This document shows, in pieces, positions 44,193 to 59,768 of a stretch of DNA of 64,000 nt. The DNA comes from Rebecca billardiae RCC1528 (lineage: Eukaryota; Haptophyta). The translations under genes were made by a program, and so were the position numbers. Positions within the stretch are counted from its first letter, which is position 1. Each line of letters begins with the position of its first letter. The stretch covers positions 2,542,001-2,606,000 of the forward strand of contig OZ251224.1 in assembly GCA_965240325.2 (NCBI GenBank), given 5' to 3'. The notes below the pieces were generated by a model. The model saw only the letters and a program-made list of their open reading frames with translations. It was not told where the DNA came from and ran no database searches.

Positions 44193-46258
44193 ATGTACCG
44201 GTGGCCAGGCGCCGTGGCCATCGCGCTCGTGGCGACAAGTGTCACACTGGCTGAGGAATATGCCACCGACATGGAGCCGCAGGGACTCGAATCTGTCTTG
44301 TGCGCCGCGTGCGCGTCGGCCACGGCGCGTTGGGCGCCGCGCGCTCACCCGCCGCGCTGACGCGACACCTGGCCTCACGACTGCGTCTGCGTGCGCGCAC
44401 AGTGCGGAGAACGTGGCGCTCACGGGCAGCCTGCCGACAGAGATTGGCACCCTCTTGCCCGCAAAAGTCATGTACGGTTGCGTGTCTGCCTCACGCCTGC
44501 AATCGGCGCCCTGGCGAGGATCAGCTGATGCGCTCGTGCGGCCGCCTGCGCGCCGTGGCGTGTTCGCGGCACGTGCGCAGCGATATCAACCAGAACGAGT
44601 TCACGGGCACGTTGCCCACGGAGATTGGCTCGCTCAAGCTCAACGCCCTGTACGCGCACCCGCACCTCAGCCGTGCCCGCGCCCTCGCGCTAGGAGTACT
44701 GATGTTCCCCGCCCGCGAGTGCGCTCCGCTGCGCGCCAGGCTCGCAAACAGAAATTGGCTCACAAGCGTCCTGCCGACCGAGCTGGCCACGCTGACGACG
44801 CTCACGGCCCTGTACGTGCCGGCGTGCGCATGCTCCGCGCTCGCAGCTCATCATGCGCCGCGCCCGACCCTCCCTACCACGCCTCGCGCTTGCACAGCAA
44901 CCTGGGGTGGAACCACTTCTCGGGCGGCATGCCATCCTGTCTTGGTCGGCTGACCGCGCTGCAGTCACTGTGCGCGCAAGCCTGAACCCACCGGTCACGC
45001 TGGTCTGCACCCGTACTGCTATGCAGCGTCCGCGACTCACGCGCGCGCGGCTGCCCGGGCACAAACCACTGTCCTGTTGTCACCGCGCACGCAGGGAGAT
45101 CGCGCACAATGCGCTCAACGGCACGCTCCCTACAGAGATTGGCTTCTTGACGGCGCTGGTGATCCTGTGCGTGCCATGCCTGCCGCGCCGCGCGACGGTC
45201 CAGCACCTGCCCCTGGTGGCGCGGGCTGGGCGCACACAACGCTCTTGGCTCTTCACACGCCTGCCATCGCCACCGGCCCGCCTCGCTTAATCTGGCTGCC
45301 ACACCCGCGCGCGGCGCGCACCCACGGCCGCAGGGACGTCGCGGAGAACCGCCTGCGTGGCGAGCTTCCTACGGAGATCGGTATGCTCAGCTGCCTTACA
45401 AGCGCCGACTGGTTGGCCGCGCGCCTTTCACACATCCCAACCGAGCTGGGCCGACTGCAGCAGCTGAGAGGTCTGGGGTTTGACTACGTGGGGCACGGCA
45501 CGATCCCGACGGAGCTCGGCAGGATGGCGGCGCTGAGCAGCCTGCTCTTGGCGGGCGACGTCAACCTGAGCGGCGCGGTGCCGACGGAGCTAGCGCGGCT
45601 CAGCCTTGAGCACCTTCAGCTGAGCGACGCGGCCGCGCTCTGCGGTGGGTTCACGCTCGAGATTCGCGGCAGGCACAGGGTCAGGCAAGCGTTCGAGCCG
45701 TGCCCAGCGCCCCCGCCCTCGCCGCCCGCGCCGCCGCTGCCCGTGGCTGCACCTCTCGCGCTGCGCGACGACGGCTGGGGATCGACGAGCTGGGCGACGG
45801 TTTTCTTCCTGGCATGTGCCGGCTGCGCGCTCGGCGTGAGTGCAGTCTACATTGTGCAGCGCTTGAGGGACTCGCAGGTCGCGCCGGCGCACATCGGCTT
45901 GCTGCGGCCGCGCGTCCTGGTGCACAAGCTCTCGGCGCACGCGCGGCGCGTCGGCGTGCAGCATGCGGGGGCTGTCGTCTCGCACCAGCGGGGGTACAAC
46001 CCGAGCGATGAGTTTCAGGTCCTGACGGGCGGCGCGCCGGGCGGCGCGCCGTGCGAGTCGTCAACAAGCGCAGAATGGCACGAGCACGGGTGCCCGCCTG
46101 GCGCTCGCGCTGCCGGGCCGGGGGAGCGGGATCGGGCCTTCTGGGGTCGCGAGCTCGGAGAGCGCGCGCCTGCAGCAGCGTGGCAGCCCCCGGGCGGGCT
46201 CTACCATCCGGAGGTGGTGGATCGCTATGCTGATGGCAGGCGTGCTGGAATGACGTGA
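44193..46258 (+). CDS. leucine-rich-repeat single-pass membrane protein, seven exons
   Basis: Exons 44193-44299, 44403-44471, 44581-44649, 44740-44811, 44898-44969, 45095-45166 and 45334-46258 give 461 residues. All six introns (86-167 bp) are phase 2, with donors GTGCGC, GTACGG, GTACGC, GTACGT, GTGCGC and GTGCGT and acceptors ending CAG. Exon 1 encodes a signal peptide (MYRWPGAVAIALVATSVTLA). Exons 2-6 are 69 or 72 bases and each supplies one plant-type LRR (for example NALNGTLPTEIGFLTAL). Exon 7 adds three or four more repeats (NRLRGELPTEIG, GTIPTELG, GAVPTELA), a Pro-rich stalk, one membrane helix (SWATVFFLACAGCALGVSAV) and about 130 cytoplasmic residues without a kinase domain. Likely a surface receptor or adhesion protein; the ligand is unknown. 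Splicing is read from phase and repeat continuity. Confidence 0.85.
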
Positions 46259-46265
46259 CTGTGAC

Positions 46266-46266
<1 letters not shown>

Positions 46267-46313
<47 letters not shown>

Positions 46314-46335
46314 AAGTGAGTCTCTCTCTCTCACA
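46267..46335. repeat. (AG)22 run followed by an inverted (TC)n block
   Basis: AG repeats at 46267-46310 are followed after GATCAAGTGAG by TCTCTCTCTCTC, so the 3' flank of the LRR gene could form a GA/TC hairpin. It lies between two convergent genes. Confidence 0.85.
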
Positions 46336-46502
46336 CATCACACACGACATATATACGACACACTTAACATCGCTGCTGGTCGTCATGATCGTGACGGGCG
46401 TCCAGCGCTCTCCGGTTGTCCCCCCCAATGCAGGCCAATGCTCCGTTACTCGCGTCTACGGTCCGGTCAGTCTCATCACTGTAGCAGTATAGTTGTCGAT
46501 AG

Positions 46503-48251
46503 TCACACGCGCTGCCGCTTGGACGAGCGCTCGTCGACCAAATCAACGGCCAGCCGCTCCATCAGCTCGAACGCCTCCGCCGGGTCGTCGCGCTTGAAAG
46601 CTGCCCAGCGCTCCTGCTTCACGATCTCCTTGATCTGCTCCTTCGCCAGCGCGCGCACGCCCTCCGCCAGCCGTGCGCACCCGCCCGCCGCCTTGGCGTG
46701 CCGCAGTAGGTCGAGGCAGTTGTCCACGTCCAGAGCAGCCAGCAGCGCGTCCTCGCACCGGCGCACCACGCCCACCAGCACGTCGCCCCCAGCGTGCTCG
46801 GCAGGCACGTCCGAGCCCACATCCGGCTGCATCGGCGGCTGCAGCTTGCTCGCCAGGCGCAGCAGCTCGAGCAGCACCGACGACTCGGCCGGCAGCGGGG
46901 CCTCCCCAGCCGAGTGCAGCTGGCGCAGCAGCGCCTCGTGCGCCGCCGAGGAGAAGTCCGGGTCGGCTGCGACCTCGCGCTGGAGGCCCTCCGCCAGCCC
47001 GCTGCCCAGCTGAGCCTTGTGGTAGTTCGAGTGACAGGCGAGGAGCAGCCGGCTCGCGCCCAGCTCGGTGCCGTCTGCGCACCGCAGCACCACGTCGTGC
47101 TGCCGTGCTGGCGCGCCCACCGCGTCGCCCTGCGCGCACACCCGCGCACGCAGCCTCGCATGGACACTGCGCGACTCAGCCTCGCTGTCGGCGAGCCTCG
47201 CGAGCGTCTCCCCAACTGAGGCCAGCGCACTGCGTCGCACGTCCACGCTGCCGTGGTGCAGCAGGGCATCGATAACACTCTGCGCGTCACTCCAGGTATC
47301 GCTGCCCGTGGCCACCTCTGAGCTGTGCACCACGCGCAGCAGCGCTCCGACCAGGCCAGGCGTGCGCGCGACGGCTGCAGCACGCGCATCACTCTCGGGC
47401 CCAGTGAGGACGAGGTGCAACGTAGAAAGAGCATTTGGCCCTGCGTCCTCCTCGCCTACAGGCTGGCCGTCCGACATGCCTAGCAGGAGCGGCACGATGC
47501 GCTCACATATGCCCCCGGCCACCAACGTCGCGCGGCTTTGCAGACTTTCGGTTGCGAAGCAGTGTATGGCAAGAGCTGCGTTGCTCTGCACGTATTTGTT
47601 GGCTGACCCAAGCAGCGCCACGAGCGGCTGGATGGCGCCAGCTTCCAGTGCCTGTCCGCGCAGAGTGTCGTCGAACGTGGCAATGGAGCCCATGGCCACT
47701 GCGGCTGCGTGTTGCACATTCTCGTTTGCAGAACGCAGCAGCGACACGAGCCCTGGGGCAGGACCCGCCTCAGCGAGCTGCTCCGTGTCTATGTGTTCAT
47801 TCTCCGCAATGCGCCAAATCACTTTTGTTGCCTGGACTTGCACGCACGCGTCAGCAGAGCCCAGCAGCGATACCAGCGGCGGGATGAAGCCACTGTCCGA
47901 GAGCGCGCTGTACACCTTGTGTTCGTGGCTCTCCCACGGCATGAGGTCAGAGATGGCCACAAGGGCGCCCAGCTGCACCTCGGCGGAGCGCTCAGGCGCG
48001 AGGAGCTGCACCAGCGCCGGCAGAGCCTGCGATTGGATGATCGCCTCCGCATCCACGTGCACTAAACCCCCCGCATCGATGTATACTTGATCGCAGAACG
48101 GGGCGAGCGCCACGACCATCGCCTCATTGTCCCGGCCTTGGAGCGCGGCAACGAGCCTCTCAAGCGCCTCGGCGCTGAGCCGGACGTCAGTCAGCTTTGA
48201 CGCCCGCGCGTTCGCGTCGGCGAGCAGCGCCGACGCAGCGCCCGGATGCAT
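46503..48251 (-). CDS. armadillo-repeat protein with C-terminal BTB/POZ-like domain
   Basis: A 582-residue protein starting at the ATG complement of 48249-48251 (MHPGAASALLADANARASKL). The open frame reaches 48467 but lacks protein-like sequence there. Residues about 45-390 are armadillo/importin-like helical repeats (ALPALVQLLAPERSAEVQLG, FIPPLVSLLGSADACVQVQA, AIQPLVALLGSANKYVQSNA). Residues about 400-500 match a BTB/POZ domain: HDVVLRCADGTELGASRLLL, then SSVLLELLRLASKL. A C-terminal helical region resembles the BACK-type tail. The combination recalls plant ARIA/ABAP1-type proteins, which are substrate adaptors of CUL3 ubiquitin ligases. That role is inferred; substrates are unknown. It is convergent with the LRR gene. 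Confidence 0.8.
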   Translation of the reverse strand: MHPGAASALLADANARASKLTDVRLSAEALERLVAALQGRDNEAMVVALAPFCDQVYIDAGGLVHVDAEAIIQSQALPALVQLLAPERSAEVQLGALVAISDLMPWESHEHKVYSALSDSGFIPPLVSLLGSADACVQVQATKVIWRIAENEHIDTEQLAEAGPAPGLVSLLRSANENVQHAAAVAMGSIATFDDTLRGQALEAGAIQPLVALLGSANKYVQSNAALAIHCFATESLQSRATLVAGGICERIVPLLLGMSDGQPVGEEDAGPNALSTLHLVLTGPESDARAAAVARTPGLVGALLRVVHSSEVATGSDTWSDAQSVIDALLHHGSVDVRRSALASVGETLARLADSEAESRSVHARLRARVCAQGDAVGAPARQHDVVLRCADGTELGASRLLLACHSNYHKAQLGSGLAEGLQREVAADPDFSSAAHEALLRQLHSAGEAPLPAESSVLLELLRLASKLQPPMQPDVGSDVPAEHAGGDVLVGVVRRCEDALLAALDVDNCLDLLRHAKAAGGCARLAEGVRALAKEQIKEIVKQERWAAFKRDDPAEAFELMERLAVDLVDERSSKRQRV

Positions 48252-48781
48252 CGGGGCGCGAAAAGGGTGCGGTTGAGGCTGTGCCAGGGGCAGGGAACGG
48301 CGGTGGCCCCGATGCGCGTCGGGGAGGAGCGTGCAGCGATTCTCGCTCGCGCTCGTCGCAAGGCCAAACGCGCCGCCGCCAACGACGACGGTTGGTCGCT
48401 CCCGTCTCGGGCTCCATATCAATAATCCGGTTATTCGGATTCCGGTGCTCGGCTCTGCAGCGGTCAACGGACCCTGTAATCCTTATCAGTGACTCTACTA
48501 CTAGACAGGCACACTCGGAACGGTGACACTGTCAACGTGTCACAGATCTCTGTAGATCTACAATCCTCATCCACGTGCGCACCTGCTTGCGTGCGCTGCA
48601 CAGACAGGCTGGTACGGCAGTGCCCTCGGTCCCCGCTCGGCGAGTCTGGGACTCCGAACGTACTTACGGGCGCGGTCGGAGCCAAGCTGCGCGCTTCGGG
48701 GCCAGTTAGGGCACGGCCTCTCGTCGGGGAGGCTCTGCCCGAAGACGCCCAGCATGCGCCGCCGTGCGGGGAGCGGCGCTC
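48252..48781. other. intergenic, 5' flank of ARM-BTB gene and 3' flank of DDX41
   Basis: No gene seen. The part nearest 48251 should contain the ARM-BTB promoter. The part nearest 48781 is the 3' UTR of DDX41. Confidence 0.4.
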
Positions 48782-54057
<5,276 letters not shown>

Positions 54058-54133
54058 AATCTGCGCGCAGCCTCAGAGTGCGTCGGCGGCGGCGCCCGGC
54101 CGTGGCAGCAGTATAGTGAGTACTATTATGTGT

Positions 54134-54172
<39 letters not shown>

Positions 54173-54549
54173 TATACCGATTACCGTACTCTGCTACGCG
54201 AGGCAACAGCGGCTTCTAAGCCTAACCGCCAGGCTGCCTATGACACCAATCACCATTGCTGTACATGAATGAATAGAAGGAGACCAGCTGTCCAAGGTAA
54301 CATTCTGAGACGCTCCAAGTCTGAGATACCGCCCTTGTCTGAGCAGATGACATCAAGAGACAGAGTGACTGGCAACTAGTCAGTGATCGAGTCGCTGTCG
54401 GGCAGTCGGCTGTCCGGATGAGTCCGGTCGCCCGGCGGGTCCCGCTGCTCCAACTGTCGTCTTCGCGCGGCGGCGGGGCAACTCTCCGCCAGGTCGAGGG
54501 CGGCAGCGCACCGTGCGCCTCGACGGGGAAGAAGGAGCCGCGCGCACAG
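54058..54549. other. intergenic with (AT)15 run at 54137-54166
   Basis: No gene. An AT dinucleotide run of about 30 bases lies 80 bp after the monooxygenase stop. The frame of Sel1-MYND copy 3 is open from 54418, but only the region after 54550 aligns with the paralogues. The ~45 bases before 54550 match the leader of copy 1. Confidence 0.5.
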
Positions 54550-56349
54550 ATGGACGAAACCAGCGCCGCGGTAAAGCTGCTTCGGCGCAGGTCGGCGCGA
54601 GGTGACGCGCGTGCCACGTACCTTCTGGCTGATCGCTTTGCACACGGAGACGGCGTCACTCAGAATCGGAGCGAGGCGATGCGCCTGTGGCACATCGCCG
54701 CGGAACGTGGGCTTGCCGACGCTCAGTTCAGGCTTGGCGCTCTTCATTACCATGGCGAGTGCGGACCGACCCGCGATCTGATTAAGGTGGTGCACTGGTA
54801 TCGGCTGGCGGCGGAGCAGGGCCACGCAGGTGCGCAGCACAGTATGGGCTTGTGCTGCCGTGATGGCGCGGGCCTGCCGCAGGACCAGGCCGAGGCGGCG
54901 CGCTGGTACCGGCTGGCGGCGGAGCAGGGCCACGCACGGGCGCAGTTCACCCTAGGCAGGTGCTGCGAGACGGGCGAGGGCGTGCAGCAGGATATGGCAG
55001 GGGCGGTGCGCTGGTACCGGCTGGCGGCCGAGCAGGGCCACGCAGATGCGCAGTACAACCTGGGTGTGTGCTGCGAGAAGGGCACGGGCGTGCCGCAGGA
55101 TATGGCCGAGGCGGTGCGCTGGTACCGGCTGGCGGCGGAGCAGGGCCACGCACGGGCGCAGTTCACCCTAGGCAGGTGCTGCGAGAAGGGCGAGGGCGTG
55201 CCGCAGGATATGGCAGAGGCGGTGCGCTGGTACCGGCTGGCTGCCGAGCAGGGCGACGCAGCCGCTCAGTTCTACCTGGGTGAGTGTTATCGTGAGGGCG
55301 AGGGCGTGCAGCAGGATTGGGCCGAGGTGGTGCGCTGGTTCCGGCTGGCGGCAGAGCAGGGGCTCGCGATAGCGCAGCACAACCTGGGCGTGTGCTACCA
55401 GGAGGGCGATGGAGTGCCGCAGGATTGGGCCGAGGCGGCGCGCTGGTACCGGCTGGCAGCCGAGCAGGGCGACGCAGATGCGCAGACCAACCTGGGCATG
55501 TGCTGCGAGAAGGGCGAGGGCGTGCCGCAGGACTGGGCGGAGGCTGCACGCTGGTATCGGCTGGCGGCCGAGCAGGGCCACGCACATGCGCAGAGCAACC
55601 TGGGCTGGTGCTACGACGTGGGCGAGGGCGTGCCGCAGGATATGGCCAAGGCGGTGCGCTGGTACCGGCTGGCGGCTGAGCAGGGCGATGCAAGAGCGCA
55701 GCACAATCTGGGCTTGTGCTATAACGAGGAGAGCGAGGGCGTGCCGCAGGACCGGGCGTCAGCGGCGCACTGGTTCCAGCGGGCGGCCGAGCAGGGCCAC
55801 GCCGGCGCGCAGGTCAACCTGGGCATATGCTGCCAGAATGGCGCGGGCGTGCCGCAGGATATGGCCGAGGCGGTGCGCTGGTACCGGCTGGCGGCCGAGC
55901 AGGGCCAGGCACGGGCGCAGAGCAACCTGGGCAGATGCTGCCATTATGGCCAGGGCGTGCCGCAGGACTGGGCGGAAGCGGCGCGCTGGTACAGGCTGGC
56001 CGCTGAAGGTGATGAGCCACTCGCTACGTCCCAGCTTGGACGGCTGATGCTTGCGGGCAAGGGCGTGGAGCGCGATGTGGTGGAGGGCGCGCGGCTGCTG
56101 CGCCGAGCACACGAGCTCGACAGCACTCTCGACCCCTGTGAAGTGCTCGTCGCCGAGTTTGCGGGGGATCGTGACGTGGTGTCCATGTGCTGCCTCGTGT
56201 GCGCCAAGACGGACCGTCGAGCCTTGAAGAAGTGCGACCGATGCCACGTGGCGGTGTTCTGCTCGCACGAGCACCTGCGGCTGGCGTGGAAGGCGCACAA
56301 GCCGCACTGCATACATACATCGCTAATATTGCGCCGGGCAGCCTGCTAG
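54550..56349 (+). CDS. Sel1-repeat protein with C-terminal MYND zinc finger (copy 3)
   Basis: A 599-residue protein, the longest of the three paralogues, starting MDETSAAVKLLRRR by alignment with them. It has about fourteen Sel1-like repeats; one contains a two-residue insertion (CYNEESEGVPQD). The shared ELDSTLDPCEVL linker and the MYND finger (CCLVCAKTDRRALKKCDRCH, VAVFCSHEHLRLAW) follow. The usual ending HKPHCNE is replaced by HKPHC followed by IHTSLILRRAAC, so the original stop has been lost and the frame runs on into former 3' flank. All MYND Cys/His are kept. Scaffold role inferred as for the others. Confidence 0.87.
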   Translation: MDETSAAVKLLRRRSARGDARATYLLADRFAHGDGVTQNRSEAMRLWHIAAERGLADAQFRLGALHYHGECGPTRDLIKVVHWYRLAAEQGHAGAQHSMGLCCRDGAGLPQDQAEAARWYRLAAEQGHARAQFTLGRCCETGEGVQQDMAGAVRWYRLAAEQGHADAQYNLGVCCEKGTGVPQDMAEAVRWYRLAAEQGHARAQFTLGRCCEKGEGVPQDMAEAVRWYRLAAEQGDAAAQFYLGECYREGEGVQQDWAEVVRWFRLAAEQGLAIAQHNLGVCYQEGDGVPQDWAEAARWYRLAAEQGDADAQTNLGMCCEKGEGVPQDWAEAARWYRLAAEQGHAHAQSNLGWCYDVGEGVPQDMAKAVRWYRLAAEQGDARAQHNLGLCYNEESEGVPQDRASAAHWFQRAAEQGHAGAQVNLGICCQNGAGVPQDMAEAVRWYRLAAEQGQARAQSNLGRCCHYGQGVPQDWAEAARWYRLAAEGDEPLATSQLGRLMLAGKGVERDVVEGARLLRRAHELDSTLDPCEVLVAEFAGDRDVVSMCCLVCAKTDRRALKKCDRCHVAVFCSHEHLRLAWKAHKPHCIHTSLILRRAAC

Positions 56350-57486
56350 CTAGCCGACCGCGGACCGATATATCATCACGCGTCGTCATCATATCACATC
56401 GTACTTCGTAGTCACGCCGCCGAGGCGCAGGCGTGATGATGATCTGACTGCTGCTTGGATGATGCCGCCTGCCGGTTAAGTGCCATGGCACACTAGGTAT
56501 ACTCATCGTCAGAACTCGCGTATAGCTTAATTAAGCTCGGAGACACGGCTAGGCCGCCATACTGTAGAGTGTAGCTCAGGCACGGTCATGAGTCAGTCAG
56601 CTGGCGCGGCGCGGGCGGGGCGCCCACCATTCGTCCCGCATTGGCCGCCAGCGCCGGTGGCCAGTGGCAGTGGGCGCCTTGATTGATCGGGCGGCCGCGG
56701 AGTCCCGGAGGACGCGATGCTGCTAGCTAGGCGCCAGCGCACGACGGTGTCGATAATATATATCTCCTGAAAGTGCTGCTGCAGCCCCTCAGGCTGCTGC
56801 TGCTGTCGTCATTTAATTATATTGCGCAGGCGGGCTGACAGTGTGAGTGTCTATACAGTGAAGCCTAGTGAGTGAGTGACAGCGTTACGAGCGGGCCGAG
56901 CGGCCCTCCGCGGCCTCCGCCTGACACCGCGCCGCCAATATGCTCATGACTTACGGGAATGGTGCCCGGCCGGGCGGCCGGGCTCCGGCGCCTCCGCCCC
57001 GTGTTGCCGACCGGCCCCGGACCCGGCGCGGCGGGCGCGGGCGGCATGTGAATGAGACTCATCATCGGACGAGCGCCAGACTCATCAGTCTGATTTTAAC
57101 CGCGCCGGGCAATGCCGGCCGGCCGGGGCCATGCCGGCCATGCCATGCCGCATTATTACAGTATGCATGCACGTCTGCCCGGCACCGGTCTGCCCGCACG
57201 ACGACGAGCTCCGAGTCGGATTCGTGCACCCGGAGCCACAGTGACTCTGTCCGGCCCATCGGCTGGACGGGCATCCACGCACACGGCGCACCCCGCCATG
57301 CACGATGCTCTATCGGAACTCCCACGGGTGCATACGCCGAGCGAGTCGTGCCCGGAGGCTGCCTCGCTGCCCGAGATATGATGATGATGTGCATCGCCGC
57401 CGCCAGACGCGCGCGCCGTCTCGTCCGCGAGGCGGGCCTGCGCGGCGGCGGGGGGCGGTGCGTGCGGCGGCGAGCGAGCGAGCGGC
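56350..57486. other. intergenic, no gene seen
   Basis: About 1.1 kb with AT-containing and GC-rich patches. Short frames (for example from 57112) show no domain. The last part is the 3' flank of the eIF3d gene, which reads in from the right. A GCTGCTGCAGCCCCTCAGGC-type snap-back lies near 56775-56800. Confidence 0.4.
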
Positions 57487-59184
57487 TCAGTCGTCCTCCT
57501 CGCGATCGCCGCCCTCGGCCTCGTCGTCGTCGTCGTCGTCGTCGTCGTCCAGCCCGCCCTCGCCCACGTCGTAGAGCCGGAGCAGCGGCTTGTTCGGGTC
57601 CTTCAGCAGCAGGTAGGTGCCCTCGTCAAGCTTCATGCACATGTCGAGCACGGCCTTGAGGATGGCCCACGCGTTGGGCACGTTGAGGTTGACCTGCGTG
57701 GCGAACTCCTTCGGCTTGTACGTCTGCGTGCCGAGCACCACGTGCCGCTCCGCCTGGCGCGCGTGCACGCGTGAGATGTACCCGAGCTTGATCAGGTCGG
57801 TGCCAGCGAGCAGCGCGCTGAGCGTCCACTTGGCCAGCTTGTACGAGTTGTTCTTCAGCTCGGTGGCGAGGACGGCGCCGCGCTGCGACTCGAGCTTCTG
57901 GCGCCAGTCGATCGTGTTGAAGACCTTCGGGTCGGTCTCGTTCAGCGCGTGCACCGAGACGAACAGGTCCTCCTCCTGCTTGCCCTTGGCGACCGCCTCG
58001 ACCTGCGTGCGCGCGAGCAGGCTCAGGCTGTCGCCCATCTTCCACGAGCGGTAGCGGTACCCGGTCGGCACGAGGCCCTCGGGGCCGGCGGCGGCGGCGA
58101 AGGGGTTGGCGGCGTGCTCGAACTTGACCGCGCCCTCCGCGCCCGACAGCACCTGCTGCGCGAACACGCGGTTCGTCCGCGTCGCCTCCTGCGACAGGTT
58201 CCACGCCGAGTTGATCGACTCCTTGTCCTCGTCGCCCTGCTCGTGCGCCGTCTCATTGCACGTCACGTAGTCGAACGGCGAGCCGTCGCGCTTGTCGAGG
58301 TAGAGGCGGTCGCCGACGCGGCGCACGACGATGTCCCACGAGTACGACGAGCGCGGCGCCGCCATGATCGCCGCGAGGATCGCGTCCGTCGCGAACACGT
58401 TGAACTTGGCGCCCGGCTCGGCCGCGAGCCGCTGCATGACCGGATCGTCCGACGTCGACGGCGCCCACGTGCCGCGCACCTCGGTGGGCTGCAGCGGCTT
58501 CTCGGACTTGGGCGTGATGCGGTCGTACGCGCGGTCGAAGTGCTCCACCGTGCCGTGGGACACCACGTCGACGGCCTCGGGCACCGTCCACGTCATCTTC
58601 TGCAGGTCCGAGAAGGCGATCTGCTCGAGCACCGCCCACGACGAGCGCACGTCGATCGACGACTCGCGGATCCGCGTCGGCGGGCGATCGGACCAGCGCA
58701 TGCCCTGCTGCGCGGCCTGGCGGGTCTTCGCCCACTTGCCGCGCAGCCCCTGCTGCCGCGCCTTCTGCAGGTTCCGGTTGTTCCCGCCGATCTTCTCGGG
58801 CTCCTTCTGCTCGTTCCACCGCCCGCGACCACCGCCCCACCGCCCGCCGCCGCGGCCGCCGCGGCCGCGGCCGCGGCCGCCGCCCCAGCCCGTGGTGGGC
58901 TTGGCCGTCGCCGTGTCGACGAGGTGGAACGAGTCCTCCGCCGGGTCCTGCTGGTACGCGAAGTTCTCGTTCGCGAACTGCGGCCCCTGGCGCTGCTGGC
59001 GCATCTGCTGCCGGCCCTGGTACGACGACGAGCCTGTCCAGTCAGCCACCTTGCTCAGCTTGTCGCCCTTGTTGAAAGGCGCGTAGGGCTGGTCCGTGAA
59101 CTTCTCAGGGAGCTCGCACGGCCCCCAGCCCGCCGCGTTGTCCACCACGCGCGGGATGCGGAACTTGTACGCGGGCGCCGCCAT
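57487..59184 (-). CDS. EIF3D: translation initiation factor eIF3 subunit D
   Basis: A 565-residue protein (human 548) from ATG 59184. The eIF3d (Moe1) family runs along the whole length: YKFRIPRVVDNAAGWGPCEL at the start, KFTDQPYAPFNKGDKLSKVADW, a Gly/Arg-rich RNA-binding stretch (WGGGRGRGRGGRGGGRWGGG, about 100-125), SSIDVRSSWAVLEQI, DDPVMQRLA, WNLSQEATRTNRVFAQQVLS, GYRYRSWKMGD, NETDPKVFNTIDWRQKLESQ, KLGYISRVHAR and VNLNVPNAWAILKAVLDMCM. The acidic tail (poly-Asp, then EAEGGDREEDD) is typical. eIF3d belongs to the eIF3 complex on the 40S ribosome and binds the cap in specialised initiation. It shares a 222-bp gap with Yos1. Confidence 0.96.
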   Translation of the reverse strand: MAAPAYKFRIPRVVDNAAGWGPCELPEKFTDQPYAPFNKGDKLSKVADWTGSSSYQGRQQMRQQRQGPQFANENFAYQQDPAEDSFHLVDTATAKPTTGWGGGRGRGRGGRGGGRWGGGRGRWNEQKEPEKIGGNNRNLQKARQQGLRGKWAKTRQAAQQGMRWSDRPPTRIRESSIDVRSSWAVLEQIAFSDLQKMTWTVPEAVDVVSHGTVEHFDRAYDRITPKSEKPLQPTEVRGTWAPSTSDDPVMQRLAAEPGAKFNVFATDAILAAIMAAPRSSYSWDIVVRRVGDRLYLDKRDGSPFDYVTCNETAHEQGDEDKESINSAWNLSQEATRTNRVFAQQVLSGAEGAVKFEHAANPFAAAAGPEGLVPTGYRYRSWKMGDSLSLLARTQVEAVAKGKQEEDLFVSVHALNETDPKVFNTIDWRQKLESQRGAVLATELKNNSYKLAKWTLSALLAGTDLIKLGYISRVHARQAERHVVLGTQTYKPKEFATQVNLNVPNAWAILKAVLDMCMKLDEGTYLLLKDPNKPLLRLYDVGEGGLDDDDDDDDDEAEGGDREEDD

Positions 59185-59406
59185 CACCGTGGGAGGCCGC
59201 GTGGCACGCGCTCGGAGGTGTCGCGCTGGGGAGCCTCGTGAGTGCGGGCTGTGCGGCGGGACTAATAGTCATTTAGCGCAGTCTGAAATACCCGCGCGCA
59301 TTGAGCTTGCGGGCGCCATCGTTCGGCAGGGCCTTGACCCCTTCGTCGTCCAGCGCCGAGGAGCGCGGGCTCACCGCCGCTGAGTGCGCGTCTGCAGCCG
59401 GGGCAG
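59185..59406. promoter_or_regulatory. putative bidirectional promoter, eIF3d / Yos1
   Basis: There are 222 bases between divergent ATGs of two housekeeping genes. Confidence 0.45.
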
Positions 59407-59768
59407 ATGGCGCTCAGCCTGGGTAGCTTACTCCTCGCGACAATCCTCTTTCTCAATGGCCTCGCCGTCCTGAACGAGGAGCGCTTCCTCAAGCGCGTGG
59501 GGTGGGGCTACGAAGAAAACCTCAACGAGCCGCCCACGTTCAAGAAGCAGGTGATCAATCTGCTCTACGCGGTACGCGTGCTTCTAAGAGGTGAGGCCAG
59601 CCGCGCTGCTACCGTATGCGCGCGCCCCGGCCGCGAGGCGAGCGGCCCAGCCCCGCGCCGCGAGCCCACGCGCGGTCCCCATCGTCAACACACCCTGCGC
59701 TGCCGCTGCCAGTCCCCTTGCTCGTGCTGAACATCCTCACAATACTGGTGAAGTTGCTGATGGGATAG
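59407..59768 (+). CDS. YOS1: Yos1/IER3IP1-like ER-Golgi transport protein, two exons
   Basis: Exon 1 (59407-59590) and exon 2 (59713-59768) join across a 122-bp phase 1 intron (GTGAGG...CCAG) to give 79 residues; human IER3IP1 has 82. The protein reads MALSLGSLLLATILFLNGLA with an N-terminal membrane helix, VLNEERFLKRVGWGYEEN (the family signature HEERFLxxxGWG), FKKQVINLLYAVRVLLRVPL across the junction and a second helix LLVLNILTILVKLLMG to the stop. Yos1 works with Yip1 and Yif1 in COPII vesicle budding and fusion between ER and Golgi. Without splicing the exon 1 frame runs on to 59730 with no family match, so the intron is strongly supported. SEC31, another COPII gene, starts 4 kb away, probably by chance. 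Confidence 0.93.

Noticed and set aside
44300-45333. Unspliced reading of the LRR locus as several small genes
   Set aside because: Each small frame contains one LRR and ends in non-repeat sequence. Splicing at phase 2 sites restores an unbroken repeat array with a signal peptide and membrane helix.
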